From contig JABGXW010000161.1 of the NCBI GenBank assembly GCA_018675575.1, positions 1 to 53,520 on the forward strand: 53,520 bases of DNA, read 5' to 3'. This document shows, one piece after another, positions 25,279-34,713 of this stretch. The DNA comes from Bacteriovoracaceae bacterium (GTDB lineage Bacteria; Bdellovibrionota; Bacteriovoracia; Bacteriovoracales; Bacteriovoracaceae). The position numbers and the translations under genes are program-made. The notes under the pieces were generated by a model. That model did not search any database and had not been told where the DNA came from. It saw only the letters and a program-made list of their open reading frames with translations. Positions within the stretch are counted from its first letter, which is position 1; each line of letters opens with the position of its first letter.

Positions 25279-27531
25279 CTATTCTTTTCTCCTAAGATGA
25301 TAGGTAGGGTAAACTCCATATTTTTTCGGCATGGAGATTTGGCCTATATAAACACAGTCAAAATCATCTATATGTTCACTTGCTGCTAGAGATGCGTATT
25401 CCAAGCTTGTATAAACTTGCCCAGGAGGAGTTAGTGGTTCAATGCGAGCCGCTCTACAGACATTGGTCCCGTTATAATGCATATTTCCCGTAACAGGATT
25501 GATACTACAATGAACCGGTCCAGCGTGAACAGCAGTTCTTACTTTCATATCTTGTGAAACTCCTAACTCTTCCCACTGCAATGATCCGATCCTTTCATTT
25601 AATTCTAATGCAAATAATCCAGTATCCTTAATTTTATGAAAGACGATATAGATAGCATCACCCCAGGTATTTTTTGTAGCAATTCGATATTTCCCAGAAT
25701 CAATCATTTCTTTAACAATTCCAAAGACGATTTTTTCAAATCTAACAAACTCATGATCCTGAAGACGAGAGTAGTTTACAGTATCAGCAAATAATATTCC
25801 CTTAATCTGATAATCATCATAATAATCTAATTCTTGAATTGGTTCTTTTGATATAACCTCTAATGGGTTCCCTGAATCTTTTTTTTCAATTATTGATTTA
25901 AGATCTATGATATTTACATCATGCCCCAAATCTAACCATTTTTTTATAAAACTTGAAGAGCCTCCAGATTTTCCGATGTCGTCTTTATTCCAGACTGCAA
26001 GCGGACATAATTTGGTTTCTAATTGAAAACTCTTAATTCGAGCCTGACCATACATTATGTTATTTCCATATTGATAATAATAATCAGAATACTGCGTTCC
26101 TTCTTTAGTTAATTCAATCACTTCATGATTGTTAGTCATGATTTTCCGAAAACGAGCAACCCAACTATCATCCCCTTTGATATTTACTGACTCTTTCTCA
26201 AATTGTTCTCTACTAAAAGGCAAAACCACTGATATTTTATTATTTAAGGCCTCCATTGCTTCTATAAATAAAATGTCGGCCCCCATGGCAGCAGAACTAT
26301 AGCCTATACAAGGGCCCAGAGCTTTTATAAAATTATATAATTCTTGATATACTTCTCTTTCCTTTGATTTAGGAAAGCGTGGCTTTTTTATTGTTGAAGA
26401 GTCAATCATATGTCCAGTAAATACTATTATCTTAGGAATACAAAGCGCGTATTCTATTTTTTGTTTTATAGCATTAGAGATTTGTAAACCATCAAATAAT
26501 AAACGTGCATTTTTTCTTGTTGAATTCACATCTCCTACATTTTGATGACCTATTTCGACGGCCTTTGAATAATACTTTAAAGCTTCGTCATGCTCTCCTA
26601 ATATTAAACAAGCCTCCCCAAGAGTGGCAAATAACCAATAATCACTACTATCTCTTGATTCATCTAAACATAATGTTTTAATTTCATTAGCGAAGTTTTC
26701 AGCTTCTTTGGTTTGTCCTTCTAAAGCATAGGTAGTTGCAATATTAATTCCAGTCCAAAATGATTTTTTAATTACATAAGATTCTTGATAATATTGTCTA
26801 GACTTTTTTAAATGTGCTACCTTATCTTCAATTATAGTGGCATGAGCCCATAAATCCTTATGGGTTCTACCAAGCATTCCTAATGTTTCTATGCTACCTT
26901 TTCCGCCTGTTTGATATAAAGCAAATAGCATTTCATTTGCCTTTTCATAAGATCCAAGTCTTGCAAGAGTAAGTCCCATAAGTTCTTTAAGCCTTAAGTT
27001 TTCAGAGAAAAATTCAATTCCCTCTTGTAGAACATCAAATGCGAGCAAGGGTTCCGAGAATTTTATAACTCTTTCTGCAAATGTAATATAAAGTTCTACA
27101 TTATCTTGCCAAGAGTTTGGATCATGTGCGTGCCATAAATGTAAAATTTGCTCTAGATCACCTTTCTGACTAGATAAAAAGTTGAGAAGATTGATATGCG
27201 TCTTATTTACATTTTTATTTTTTGCAATTTTTTCAATTGGCAATTCAATATTATAGCCCAAACTTAAAATTAATTTTATCGTTCCTAATGCAGTATTTCT
27301 ATCATAGTTCTTTTCTAAATTAGATAAGACATCGTAAGGAACAAGACAGGGATGTTCTTTTTTATTATCGTCTCTAACTTCTCCATGAGTCCACCCCTCT
27401 CGTTCTCTACTTTTTGCCCAAATCTCATGGGTATTTTTTGAAAGATACTCAGTAAGTTCAATCATATCTTCAGATAATTTCACATGGCCGGTATCAATTG
27501 GTTTTGGTTTATAACTCAAGGTATTTTCCAT
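25279..27531 (-). CDS. RyR - TPR - SLOG-like - class III cyclase multidomain protein
   Basis: A 750-residue cytosolic protein. Residues about 15-95 match the RyR (ryanodine receptor repeat) pattern: NTHEIWAKSREREGW, then LVPYDVLSNLEKN, then GYNI. Residues about 140-345 are TPR-like helical repeats of the TRAFs-binding (DUF4071) type. Residues about 366-548 form a Rossmann-like domain with VFTGHMID, GYSSAAMGADILFIEA and VVLPFSREQF, like SLOG/LOG nucleotide-sensing domains. Residues about 576-745 are a class III nucleotide cyclase with metal Asp583 (FADTVNYS) and Asp625 (NTWGD). The usual transition-state Asn is Cys692 (VCRAARIE), while Arg696 is kept, so activity or specificity may be altered. 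It ends stop-to-start with the TIR gene downstream. Confidence 0.82.
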   Translation of the reverse strand: MENTLSYKPKPIDTGHVKLSEDMIELTEYLSKNTHEIWAKSREREGWTHGEVRDDNKKEHPCLVPYDVLSNLEKNYDRNTALGTIKLILSLGYNIELPIEKIAKNKNVNKTHINLLNFLSSQKGDLEQILHLWHAHDPNSWQDNVELYITFAERVIKFSEPLLAFDVLQEGIEFFSENLRLKELMGLTLARLGSYEKANEMLFALYQTGGKGSIETLGMLGRTHKDLWAHATIIEDKVAHLKKSRQYYQESYVIKKSFWTGINIATTYALEGQTKEAENFANEIKTLCLDESRDSSDYWLFATLGEACLILGEHDEALKYYSKAVEIGHQNVGDVNSTRKNARLLFDGLQISNAIKQKIEYALCIPKIIVFTGHMIDSSTIKKPRFPKSKEREVYQELYNFIKALGPCIGYSSAAMGADILFIEAMEALNNKISVVLPFSREQFEKESVNIKGDDSWVARFRKIMTNNHEVIELTKEGTQYSDYYYQYGNNIMYGQARIKSFQLETKLCPLAVWNKDDIGKSGGSSSFIKKWLDLGHDVNIIDLKSIIEKKDSGNPLEVISKEPIQELDYYDDYQIKGILFADTVNYSRLQDHEFVRFEKIVFGIVKEMIDSGKYRIATKNTWGDAIYIVFHKIKDTGLFALELNERIGSLQWEELGVSQDMKVRTAVHAGPVHCSINPVTGNMHYNGTNVCRAARIEPLTPPGQVYTSLEYASLAASEHIDDFDCVYIGQISMPKKYGVYPTYHLRRKE

Positions 27532-27551
27532 ATTGTTAGGTCTTTATTATT

Positions 27552-27581
27552 ATTATATTTTAGCCTATACTTGGATTTCAT
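27552..27581 (-). promoter_or_regulatory. Candidate promoter of the cyclase-TIR pair
   Basis: On the minus strand a perfect TATAAT lies at 27557-27552, with ATGAAA (4 of 6 matches to TTGACA) 18 bases upstream at 27581-27576. It sits 21 bases before the cyclase start. Confidence 0.3.
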
Positions 27582-27627
27582 GCTACAGATTCCGAAACGT
27601 TTGCATGATATCTTTTTTATAAAACTC

Positions 27628-27639
27628 GTTCAATTGAAC
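27628..27639. promoter_or_regulatory. Perfect 12-bp palindrome upstream of hisS
   Basis: GTTCAATTGAAC is a perfect dyad lying between the divergent cyclase gene and hisS, 38 bases before the hisS start. It could be an operator for either direction. No known regulator was matched to it. Confidence 0.3.
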
Positions 27640-27676
27640 TGATTGAATCAGAGGCACGACTCAGGGAGTCAGAAGA

Positions 27677-29053
27677 ATGAGCAAGGTAAATACACCTAAG
27701 GGTACAAGGGATTTTAATCCACTAGTATTTGTACAAAGAAAATATATTTTTGATACTATAGCAAAGGCGTTCCAACTGTCAGGCTTCCTCCCTATTGAGA
27801 CTCCTTCCATGGAAAATCTTTCAGTCTTGAATGGAAAATATGGAGAAGAGGGAGATAGACTCATTTTTAAAATATTAAACTCTGGTGAATATCTTAAAAA
27901 AGTCGATAGCAAAGCATTGATAGAAAAAGATTTAAAACAAGTAACCTCAAAAATCAGTGAAAAAGGTCTGCGCTATGATCTCACAGTTCCTTTCGCCCGC
28001 TATGTAGTTCAACATCTCAATACAATTACACTTCCATTTAAAAGATATCAAATTCAACCAGTCTGGAGAGCTGAACGTCCTCAAAAAGGTAGATATAGAG
28101 AATTTTTTCAATGTGACGGTGACATTATTGGCACAACTTCATTGCTTAATGAGATGGAGCTCTTAAAAATATTTGATTCGGTTTATTCTTCCCTAGGACT
28201 TACTGACATAATAATCAAATTAAATAATAGAAAGATATTAACTGGCTTATCAGAAATCATTGGAGAGCAGAGTAGATTGACTGATATGACTGTCGTAATC
28301 GATAAATTAGACAAAATAGGAATAGAGAAAGTACAAGACGAACTAAAATCAAAAGGTTTTGATGACGAAGGCCTCTCAACTATAAAAGCATTTTTAGAAA
28401 TTAAAGGTGATAATAAAGCAAAGCTAGCACAATTATCTCAGCTTCTTGAAAACTCGCCTATAGGTCTTAAAGGAATCGAAGAATTATCAACTCTGTTAAA
28501 TTTCACCGCTACAGTAAAAGTCCAGCGATTAGAAATTGATCCTACCCTAGCGAGAGGATTGAATTATTATACTGGTGCCATTTTTGAGGCCAAGCCTTTA
28601 GACGACAGCATAGGCAGTATAGGAGCAGGTGGACGATACGATAATTTAACAGAAGTATTTGGACTCAAAGATATGTCTGGGGTTGGTCTCTCTTTTGGTG
28701 CCGATAGAATCTATGATTTAATGGAAATGAGAAATCTTTTTCCAAAACACCTTTCACGTACTTGCGATGTTTTAGTTATTAATTTCGACGATCAACTTTT
28801 AACAGGGGCTTTGGATATAGTTGAGAAAGTTAAGGCGAATGGGCATTCATGTATGCTTTATCCAGAACCTGCCAAAATGAAAAAACAAATGAAGTACGCA
28901 AACAGTTTAGAAATCCCATTAGTTATTCTATATGGTGAAGATGAGGCTGCTCATTCAAAATTTGTTTTAAAGAATATGCAACAGGGAACACAAGAAACTT
29001 TCCTTATAAAAGAATTAAAATCCGCCTTAAAGAAGACCATTATTAATATTTAA
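27677..29053 (+). CDS. hisS: Histidine-tRNA ligase
   Basis: A class II aminoacyl-tRNA synthetase (458 residues) that charges tRNA-His. Motif 1 lies in the region of FLPIETPSMEN. Motif 2 is VWRAERPQKGRYREFFQCDGD. The histidine signature is LARGLNYYTGAIFEA, and motif 3 is GVGLSFGADRIYD. An anticodon-binding alpha/beta domain covers about the last 95 residues (CDVLVINFDDQ to the end). It is somewhat longer than E. coli HisS (424) because of an insertion around residues 65-90 between the N-terminal region and the catalytic core. GGAG lies 9 bases before the ATG. Confidence 0.95.
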   Translation: MSKVNTPKGTRDFNPLVFVQRKYIFDTIAKAFQLSGFLPIETPSMENLSVLNGKYGEEGDRLIFKILNSGEYLKKVDSKALIEKDLKQVTSKISEKGLRYDLTVPFARYVVQHLNTITLPFKRYQIQPVWRAERPQKGRYREFFQCDGDIIGTTSLLNEMELLKIFDSVYSSLGLTDIIIKLNNRKILTGLSEIIGEQSRLTDMTVVIDKLDKIGIEKVQDELKSKGFDDEGLSTIKAFLEIKGDNKAKLAQLSQLLENSPIGLKGIEELSTLLNFTATVKVQRLEIDPTLARGLNYYTGAIFEAKPLDDSIGSIGAGGRYDNLTEVFGLKDMSGVGLSFGADRIYDLMEMRNLFPKHLSRTCDVLVINFDDQLLTGALDIVEKVKANGHSCMLYPEPAKMKKQMKYANSLEIPLVILYGEDEAAHSKFVLKNMQQGTQETFLIKELKSALKKTIINI

Positions 29054-29078
29054 ACTTAATACCAACTCTTACAGAGAT

Positions 29079-30215
29079 CTAAAGAATAATCTTCATAAGC
29101 CAAGATGTAAAAAGGCCTAAATAGTTTCCGACAGCATAACCAAGAAGGCCACAAGTTAAACCAGAAACAACAACTTGCTTATTATCAAGTGTTCTAGCAA
29201 CCGGGCCTACAAAAGCAGGTCCAAATACAGCTGCAACATTTGTAACGAGGGCAGTGTCTCCATCGATTTTAAAAAGGTAACATAGAAAAAAGTGGAGCAT
29301 AATTGCAGAAAAGCATGCACCAAACACTACCTTCACTAGAAGAGGTGCTGACAACATTGATTCTTGTAAATCGCACATTGAACCAAGGCCCATACAAAAT
29401 GAGTAAAGAAGGTATTCTCCAGCAGGATATGAAGTCTTTAATCCTCTTACTTTCTTATTTAAAGAGCAGATCACAGATAAAGTTGTGACAATAAGCATAA
29501 TGTAGGGAGCAAATATTTTCCCAAAGAATAAAGTGGAACTATAGACTGCTGTTCCAACAATCAAAATTGATAGTAAAAAACTTTTTGAAAGATCAATTCC
29601 AAATTCTTTTTTGTTTTTAAGCAGTTTCTTGGTTGCTGCACATTCCTTTTCTTTATTTTCATTAAGGTGAGTTTCATGTTGTGGTAAAAACCAAGAGAGA
29701 ACTTTTCTTGCAAAAAACAGAACAAATCCCATGTAGACTGTTGAGACAATTAAATCAATAGTATTAATGATGAGAATCTTTCCTTGATCCATTTCAAGAG
29801 ACACCCCAATTGCTGTTAAGTTAACAGTTCCTCCTGTATAAACACCTACTAACATTCCAGCAATTTTCCACATATCTATATCTTGATATGAATAGAAATA
29901 GGTCCAAAGAATCGCCATAATAAAAATTGAAATGATAGAAAACAAAAAACTTAACATTGTCTTCTTTGCAGACTTTAACCATAGCTTGATGTCCAAGCTA
30001 AATAGAAGAAGAGGAATTGAAAGCAATATGGAAATCTCAATAAGAGATTGAGTGAAGGTCTTATTTACTAACGATGGGAATCCTATAGAGAAGATTATTC
30101 CAACAAGATAACTCCAAGCAATCACACCAAAAAAGGCCATATACTTATTTTTATCAACTAAATAAATGAGTATTCCTGGCATTATTATAAGTGCTAATGG
30201 CTGAAGAAACTCCAT
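29079..30215 (-). CDS. DUF819-family membrane protein (putative permease)
   Basis: A 378-residue polytopic protein with about ten spans and the DUF819 (YjcL-like) segments MLVGVYTGGTVNLTAIGVSLEMDQG and NVAAVFGPAFVGPVA. These are Gly/Asn-rich membrane re-entrant motifs like those of sodium-coupled carriers. The substrate is unknown. Its start coincides with the end of the TetR regulator gene (one-base overlap), so it is very probably the target and partner of that regulator. Confidence 0.8.
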   Translation of the reverse strand: MEFLQPLALIIMPGILIYLVDKNKYMAFFGVIAWSYLVGIIFSIGFPSLVNKTFTQSLIEISILLSIPLLLFSLDIKLWLKSAKKTMLSFLFSIISIFIMAILWTYFYSYQDIDMWKIAGMLVGVYTGGTVNLTAIGVSLEMDQGKILIINTIDLIVSTVYMGFVLFFARKVLSWFLPQHETHLNENKEKECAATKKLLKNKKEFGIDLSKSFLLSILIVGTAVYSSTLFFGKIFAPYIMLIVTTLSVICSLNKKVRGLKTSYPAGEYLLYSFCMGLGSMCDLQESMLSAPLLVKVVFGACFSAIMLHFFLCYLFKIDGDTALVTNVAAVFGPAFVGPVARTLDNKQVVVSGLTCGLLGYAVGNYLGLFTSWLMKIIL

Positions 30216-30919
30216 TATAAAGTCGCCATCACGTCATTGTTCAATTTTTTTATATTACTTGTCACATCTGAGTATTTTTCCAAGTGTGCTTTAATTAATT
30301 GTTTAGTAGAACTTAAGGCAACATCAGAGTTCTCAGTAACTTCACCATTATTATACATTCCTGATAAAAAGATATGTCCAAGTAAATTAGCGTGAATATT
30401 TTTAGCAAGTTCAGAAACATTATTCACTTGTGGATAAATTCCAAGTCCAGCACCAAGTATGATAACATGCTCAATTCTCATTTGCATAAGAGGCACGTAC
30501 TCAATACTCATTTTAGAATACATAGAATGGTGAGTAGATTGATAAAGAAAATATAGCCAGAATTTCAACTGATGAGGATACCTTTTTGCCCAATCAAACA
30601 TTATTTCAATATAGCTTTCGACACCTTTAAACTCGTTACTTGTAAGTTTCTTGTCTAGGTAATAATTTATAAATTTAATTGATTCTTGAGAAACATATTT
30701 AACAGCTGTTTGCTCAAGATTTGGCCTTCCCTTAGCACCAAAATGGTAATGGACGCTTCCAATCGAAACATTCATTTCATCGGCCAATTTCTGAATCGTC
30801 ATATCAGCGACCCCAATCTTGTTTGAAAGCTTTAAATAAGTTTCAACAATCATGATCTGCTTACTTGTCAGAGTAACTTGTTCAAGTATTTCTCGTTCAT
30901 AATGTAGTATCTTTTTCAT
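30215..30919 (-). CDS. TetR-family transcriptional regulator
   Basis: A 234-residue regulator. The N-terminal helix-turn-helix spans about 30-62 (MTIQKLADEMNVSIGSVHYHFGAKG), typical of TetR proteins. The remaining helices form the ligand and dimer domain and show no recognisable subfamily. AGGAG lies 5-6 bases before the ATG. It is the first gene of a pair with the DUF819 permease and is divergent from the EF-hand lipoprotein operon, so it may control both directions from the 125-base spacer. Confidence 0.85.
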   Translation of the reverse strand: MKKILHYEREILEQVTLTSKQIMIVETYLKLSNKIGVADMTIQKLADEMNVSIGSVHYHFGAKGRPNLEQTAVKYVSQESIKFINYYLDKKLTSNEFKGVESYIEIMFDWAKRYPHQLKFWLYFLYQSTHHSMYSKMSIEYVPLMQMRIEHVIILGAGLGIYPQVNNVSELAKNIHANLLGHIFLSGMYNNGEVTENSDVALSSTKQLIKAHLEKYSDVTSNIKKLNNDVMATL

Positions 30920-31044
30920 AAATGCTCCTAAAGTCTAGTTTACATACCATAACCTGAAAAGATCTTCAACTTATTTAAATATTTCTTTAACAAGTGGTCT
31001 TTTTCTTATATAAAAAAGATACATGACAAAGTCCACAAGAAAAG

Positions 31045-33243
31045 GTGACAATACTGCTACAAAATATGAAATATTTGATCAGCCAACAAAAACTATTTAC
31101 CCATTGTGCATACCTAACTGCCATCTTTTCAGTCATTTCCTGTGGTCTAATAAATGATCAACAAATGAGTGAAAAACTATATGGTATGAATAGTCTTCAA
31201 TCTGTCTGTAAGATTGATACTGAAAAGTTCAAACAAATTACTAAAGAAGATATATCTCCACAAATTGACTGTCTCGAAAATAATCTCAATAAATTTGCCA
31301 AATTTGTCAGAAGAAAAGATCAAAAATTAATTGAGCGTGAAGAATTAAAAAAATTCATGGATAAATTCATGGAAATGGATATAAAGCTAACTGATAGTTT
31401 GCTCTATATAGTCTTCCAAATAAACTCCTTAGTATTAAAAGACAATCCAAACACAATAAAAGTTACTAACATTAGATCGTTTATTACTTTAATTAGACTC
31501 TTTAATAGAGAAGGGATTGTATTAAAATCAGTAATGGAAGATATTAAAAGAGATGGCTATCTTAATCACAGAGAGTCTTTTGTTAAATTAATGAACAAAC
31601 AATCTTTATTAATCAAAGAGATTGTAAATAATCGAGAGAATAACTCATGTAAGATTAAGATCCTCGACTTTTTAAAGAAAATTAAGACTTCTTTGAAACT
31701 TCCTAAAAAAACTTTAAATTTAAAATTAGTAGATTCTCTCTTATTCATTAAAAAATTATTTATTGGTGGAAAGTCTCAAGTTTTAACAAGTGTTGACATG
31801 GACATCCTTATTGAGAGGTTGCCTCAACTTGTAAAAGTTATCTTTGATGCAATCAATGTTACTCCAGCATACTTTAAAGCTGACCATGAATATTATAGAT
31901 TTCAAATTGAAAACTTAACCGAGCTAGAATCAGTAATCTTAAAGTTGAACCTCAATGAAAACCTTATTGCACATAAGCAACTGATGAAACTGATGGAGCA
32001 ACTTGTTCCTAAGTATAATTGGAAATATATGTCAAGATCACTTCTTATTGCGAAAAAAGATTTTATTAAGGACCAATCTACTAATTATAACTTTGGAAAC
32101 TTCAGAGCATTTCTCAACATTTATAGGCAAAGCTTAGAAATTCGTTTTTTTAATTCACTATCTTTTGAATTACTAAAAGATAAACTGGCGAGCCCTTTCC
32201 CTATACAGACTCTTCTTTTTCCTCAACATGAAGCTTACAAGATTTTGACTAAAGAAAAAAATAAAGAGTTATGGAGAGAATTTAAACATATTGTTCTCAA
32301 CTACAGAGTTTTTACTTCTCCAGAGTTACTCAATACATATTCCTACAATTTTCGTCGAACACCTACAGGTATCAATCTAATGGCGATTGAAAGATGGTTC
32401 AGCAAGAAAATTTATAAAATATACGCTGTTGATAAATCAAGAGATGGAGAAAAGTCTCTATCTAAGGATCAAGCACGCTCTTTTGTCTATAATTATGAAG
32501 AACTACTTGCTGAATTTGGGATTCTTAATAATGGAGCTGAAAGACTTATTCGTGAACTAATTATGGGTTCAGATTTATTTCAAGAAGCCTCTAATGGTGA
32601 CAACAGAGTACAAATAGATGAGTTGGCCCAAGTTGTTCCGATGGTAATTAGCTCTAATAAGTTTGGCATTGAAATTTATGAAAAGATGAACCGTTATTGT
32701 GATCCTATGGAAGTTAAAGAAGGCTTTGACATGAACTGCTATAGAGAAAACTTTTTTCCAATTCTTTTTTATGATTTAAACTTTAATACTTATTTTCCTA
32801 ACTCATTCAATTATTTCAAACAGACCAATCATGAAACGATCATTCAACTATTAATAGACTCTGAAGGGCAGGCGAAGATTGATCAATCTCCACATGCACC
32901 AATGACAAAGACAGACATGAAAAGAATGATGGCAAATGTTTCAAACTCAGAAGCACTATTTCTAAAATATGATATCGACCGGAATGGTTATTTTGATAAA
33001 GTCGAACTGGATAATTTATATAATCTGTTCGAACATATATTAACCGGTATCTCAAAATTAAAACCAGGATCAAAACTACTTAGATCTTTATTTTCATATA
33101 TCATAAGTAAGAAGAAATTACCTTCAAAATTAGCATTAATTAAGTTCCACCTTTTAGGAAGAAAGAAGAACATCAAAGCAACACGTGCAAATATTGCAGC
33201 CATTTTAGGGATGATCGGTAGAAGGATGAACCAGGAGCCTTAA
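31045..33243 (+). CDS. EF-hand lipoprotein of unknown function
   Basis: A 732-residue protein with a type II signal (hydrophobic stretch then SVISC, Cys at about residue 33) and a helical mature part. A canonical EF-hand loop DIDRNGYFDKVE lies at about residues 643-654, with acidic or polar ligands at positions 1, 3, 5, 9 and 12. A degenerate one (DKSRDGEKSLSK) lies near 463, and acidic segments near 520 (SNGDNRVQIDE) look related. It should bind calcium on the periplasmic or surface side. The start is GTG; an ATG seven codons later also gives a usable signal peptide. The next gene starts on the base after its stop, so it leads a four-gene unit with the lyase, ceramidase and outer-membrane protein. 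Confidence 0.75.
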   Translation: MTILLQNMKYLISQQKLFTHCAYLTAIFSVISCGLINDQQMSEKLYGMNSLQSVCKIDTEKFKQITKEDISPQIDCLENNLNKFAKFVRRKDQKLIEREELKKFMDKFMEMDIKLTDSLLYIVFQINSLVLKDNPNTIKVTNIRSFITLIRLFNREGIVLKSVMEDIKRDGYLNHRESFVKLMNKQSLLIKEIVNNRENNSCKIKILDFLKKIKTSLKLPKKTLNLKLVDSLLFIKKLFIGGKSQVLTSVDMDILIERLPQLVKVIFDAINVTPAYFKADHEYYRFQIENLTELESVILKLNLNENLIAHKQLMKLMEQLVPKYNWKYMSRSLLIAKKDFIKDQSTNYNFGNFRAFLNIYRQSLEIRFFNSLSFELLKDKLASPFPIQTLLFPQHEAYKILTKEKNKELWREFKHIVLNYRVFTSPELLNTYSYNFRRTPTGINLMAIERWFSKKIYKIYAVDKSRDGEKSLSKDQARSFVYNYEELLAEFGILNNGAERLIRELIMGSDLFQEASNGDNRVQIDELAQVVPMVISSNKFGIEIYEKMNRYCDPMEVKEGFDMNCYRENFFPILFYDLNFNTYFPNSFNYFKQTNHETIIQLLIDSEGQAKIDQSPHAPMTKTDMKRMMANVSNSEALFLKYDIDRNGYFDKVELDNLYNLFEHILTGISKLKPGSKLLRSLFSYIISKKKLPSKLALIKFHLLGRKKNIKATRANIAAILGMIGRRMNQEP

Positions 33244-34713
33244 ATGAAATCTAAAAAGCACCTTAGTAAATTGTCTATGGACAAGTCTATACTATTTGAC
33301 AAAATGGATGAATATAAAGTTCATGATATCCGATGGAAAGAAGGTCGTGCGTTCAGTTTAGTTTTCTATGGTGGAGAAGAACTAAGCGACATAACAAAAA
33401 CAGCATATAATAAATTTTTCACTGAGAACGCTCTTAATCCCAGTGCTTTTCCAAGCTTAAAGAACTTTGAAAATGAAGTGGTTTCAATGGTTTCAAATCA
33501 TTTGAAAGGTGGAGATGATGTTGTTGGAAATATGACTAGTGGTGGAACAGAAAGTATTCTTATGGCCGTTAAAACGGCAAGAGAATGGGCAAAGAAAAAT
33601 AAACCTGATGTTAAAATCCCTGAAATGATCATGCCTATCTCAGCTCACCCAGCATTCAATAAAGCATGCCATTATTTTGGAATTAAACTTGTTCCGGCCA
33701 AATTAGATTCAAACTATCGTGTCGATTTAGAAGATATAAAAACAAAAATCAATGCGAATACTATTCTTTTAGTTGGGTCTGCACCAAATTATCCCTATGG
33801 AGTAATAGATCCTATTAAAAACTTATCTGAACTTGCGATAGAAAACAACTTACTCCTTCATGTTGATGGCTGTGTTGGTGGTTTTGTTCTCCCTTTCCTT
33901 GAGAAGTTAGGAAAATCCGTTCCAAAATTTTGTTTTGACCTAGAAGGAGTGACTAGCTTATCTGTTGACCTTCATAAGTATGCTTATGCAGCAAAAGGAG
34001 CATCCGTCATACTCTATAAAAATAAAGAGCTCAGAAGACATCAATTTTTTGTAACGACAGATTGGCCAGGAGGATTATATGGTTCTCCAACAGTATTGGG
34101 AACAAGACCTGGTGGCGCCATTGCTGCTGCTTGGGCAATATTAAATTTTCTCGGGGAAGAAGGATATCTCAAGCTTATTGGAGAGATAGAAGAAACAACA
34201 AAAGAGTTTATTAAGAGAATAAAAGAAATTGACGATATTAAACTTGTTGTAGAGCCGGCCATGTCCGTACTTAGTATCAAGTCAGATACAATAGATATTT
34301 TTGAAGTCAATGATGTTCTCCAACAACGTGGATGGCACTTAGATGGACAACAATCTCCAGACTCAATTCATTTTACGATTACTCATGCGCATGGAGCGAT
34401 CATAGATGAGTTTTTTAAAGATCTCCAAGACGCAGTTGAAATAGCACGAAAATTAAATACTAAACTATCTGGAATTAAATCAGGATTTCAAAAGACATTA
34501 TTAAAGTCTATGCCTTCGAAAATGGTGTCCAAAATAATTGACAAAGAATCTCAAAAAGTCGGCACAGAAGATGAAAGAACAGGAAAGATGGCACCTATGT
34601 ATGGCATGATGGCATCCATCAAGAACAATGAAGACAAGGAGATGATGGTACTAAATGCGTTAGACAACTTATTCTCAGCAAAAAAAAACTTTAAAGTAGG
34701 GGAATCTCTGTGA
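33244..34713 (+). CDS. Sphingosine-1-phosphate lyase-like PLP enzyme
   Basis: A 489-residue fold-type I PLP enzyme of the group II decarboxylase/sphingosine-phosphate lyase branch. NMTSGGTESILMAVKTAR (96-113) is the cofactor phosphate loop, HVDGCVGGFVLPF (206-218) carries the PLP-ring Asp, and SVDLHKYAYAAKG (240-252) holds the Schiff-base Lys245. WPGGLYGSPTVLGTRPGG is the lyase-type C-terminal signature. The family cleaves long-chain base phosphates to a fatty aldehyde and phosphoethanolamine. Unlike eukaryotic lyases it has no membrane anchor, as in known bacterial homologues. It overlaps the ceramidase gene by 4 bases, which strengthens the sphingolipid reading. A different amino acid decarboxylase role is less likely. 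Confidence 0.82.
   Translation: MKSKKHLSKLSMDKSILFDKMDEYKVHDIRWKEGRAFSLVFYGGEELSDITKTAYNKFFTENALNPSAFPSLKNFENEVVSMVSNHLKGGDDVVGNMTSGGTESILMAVKTAREWAKKNKPDVKIPEMIMPISAHPAFNKACHYFGIKLVPAKLDSNYRVDLEDIKTKINANTILLVGSAPNYPYGVIDPIKNLSELAIENNLLLHVDGCVGGFVLPFLEKLGKSVPKFCFDLEGVTSLSVDLHKYAYAAKGASVILYKNKELRRHQFFVTTDWPGGLYGSPTVLGTRPGGAIAAAWAILNFLGEEGYLKLIGEIEETTKEFIKRIKEIDDIKLVVEPAMSVLSIKSDTIDIFEVNDVLQQRGWHLDGQQSPDSIHFTITHAHGAIIDEFFKDLQDAVEIARKLNTKLSGIKSGFQKTLLKSMPSKMVSKIIDKESQKVGTEDERTGKMAPMYGMMASIKNNEDKEMMVLNALDNLFSAKKNFKVGESL

Noticed and set aside
30998..31019. Imperfect A/T palindrome in the TetR-lipoprotein spacer
   Set aside because: TCTTTTT...AAAAAGA is low-complexity A/T sequence; an operator is plausible next to a TetR gene but not supported by this sequence.
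32840..33073. Minus-strand open frame inside the EF-hand lipoprotein gene
   Set aside because: Antisense shadow with no start signal; the sense strand carries the EF-hand loop.
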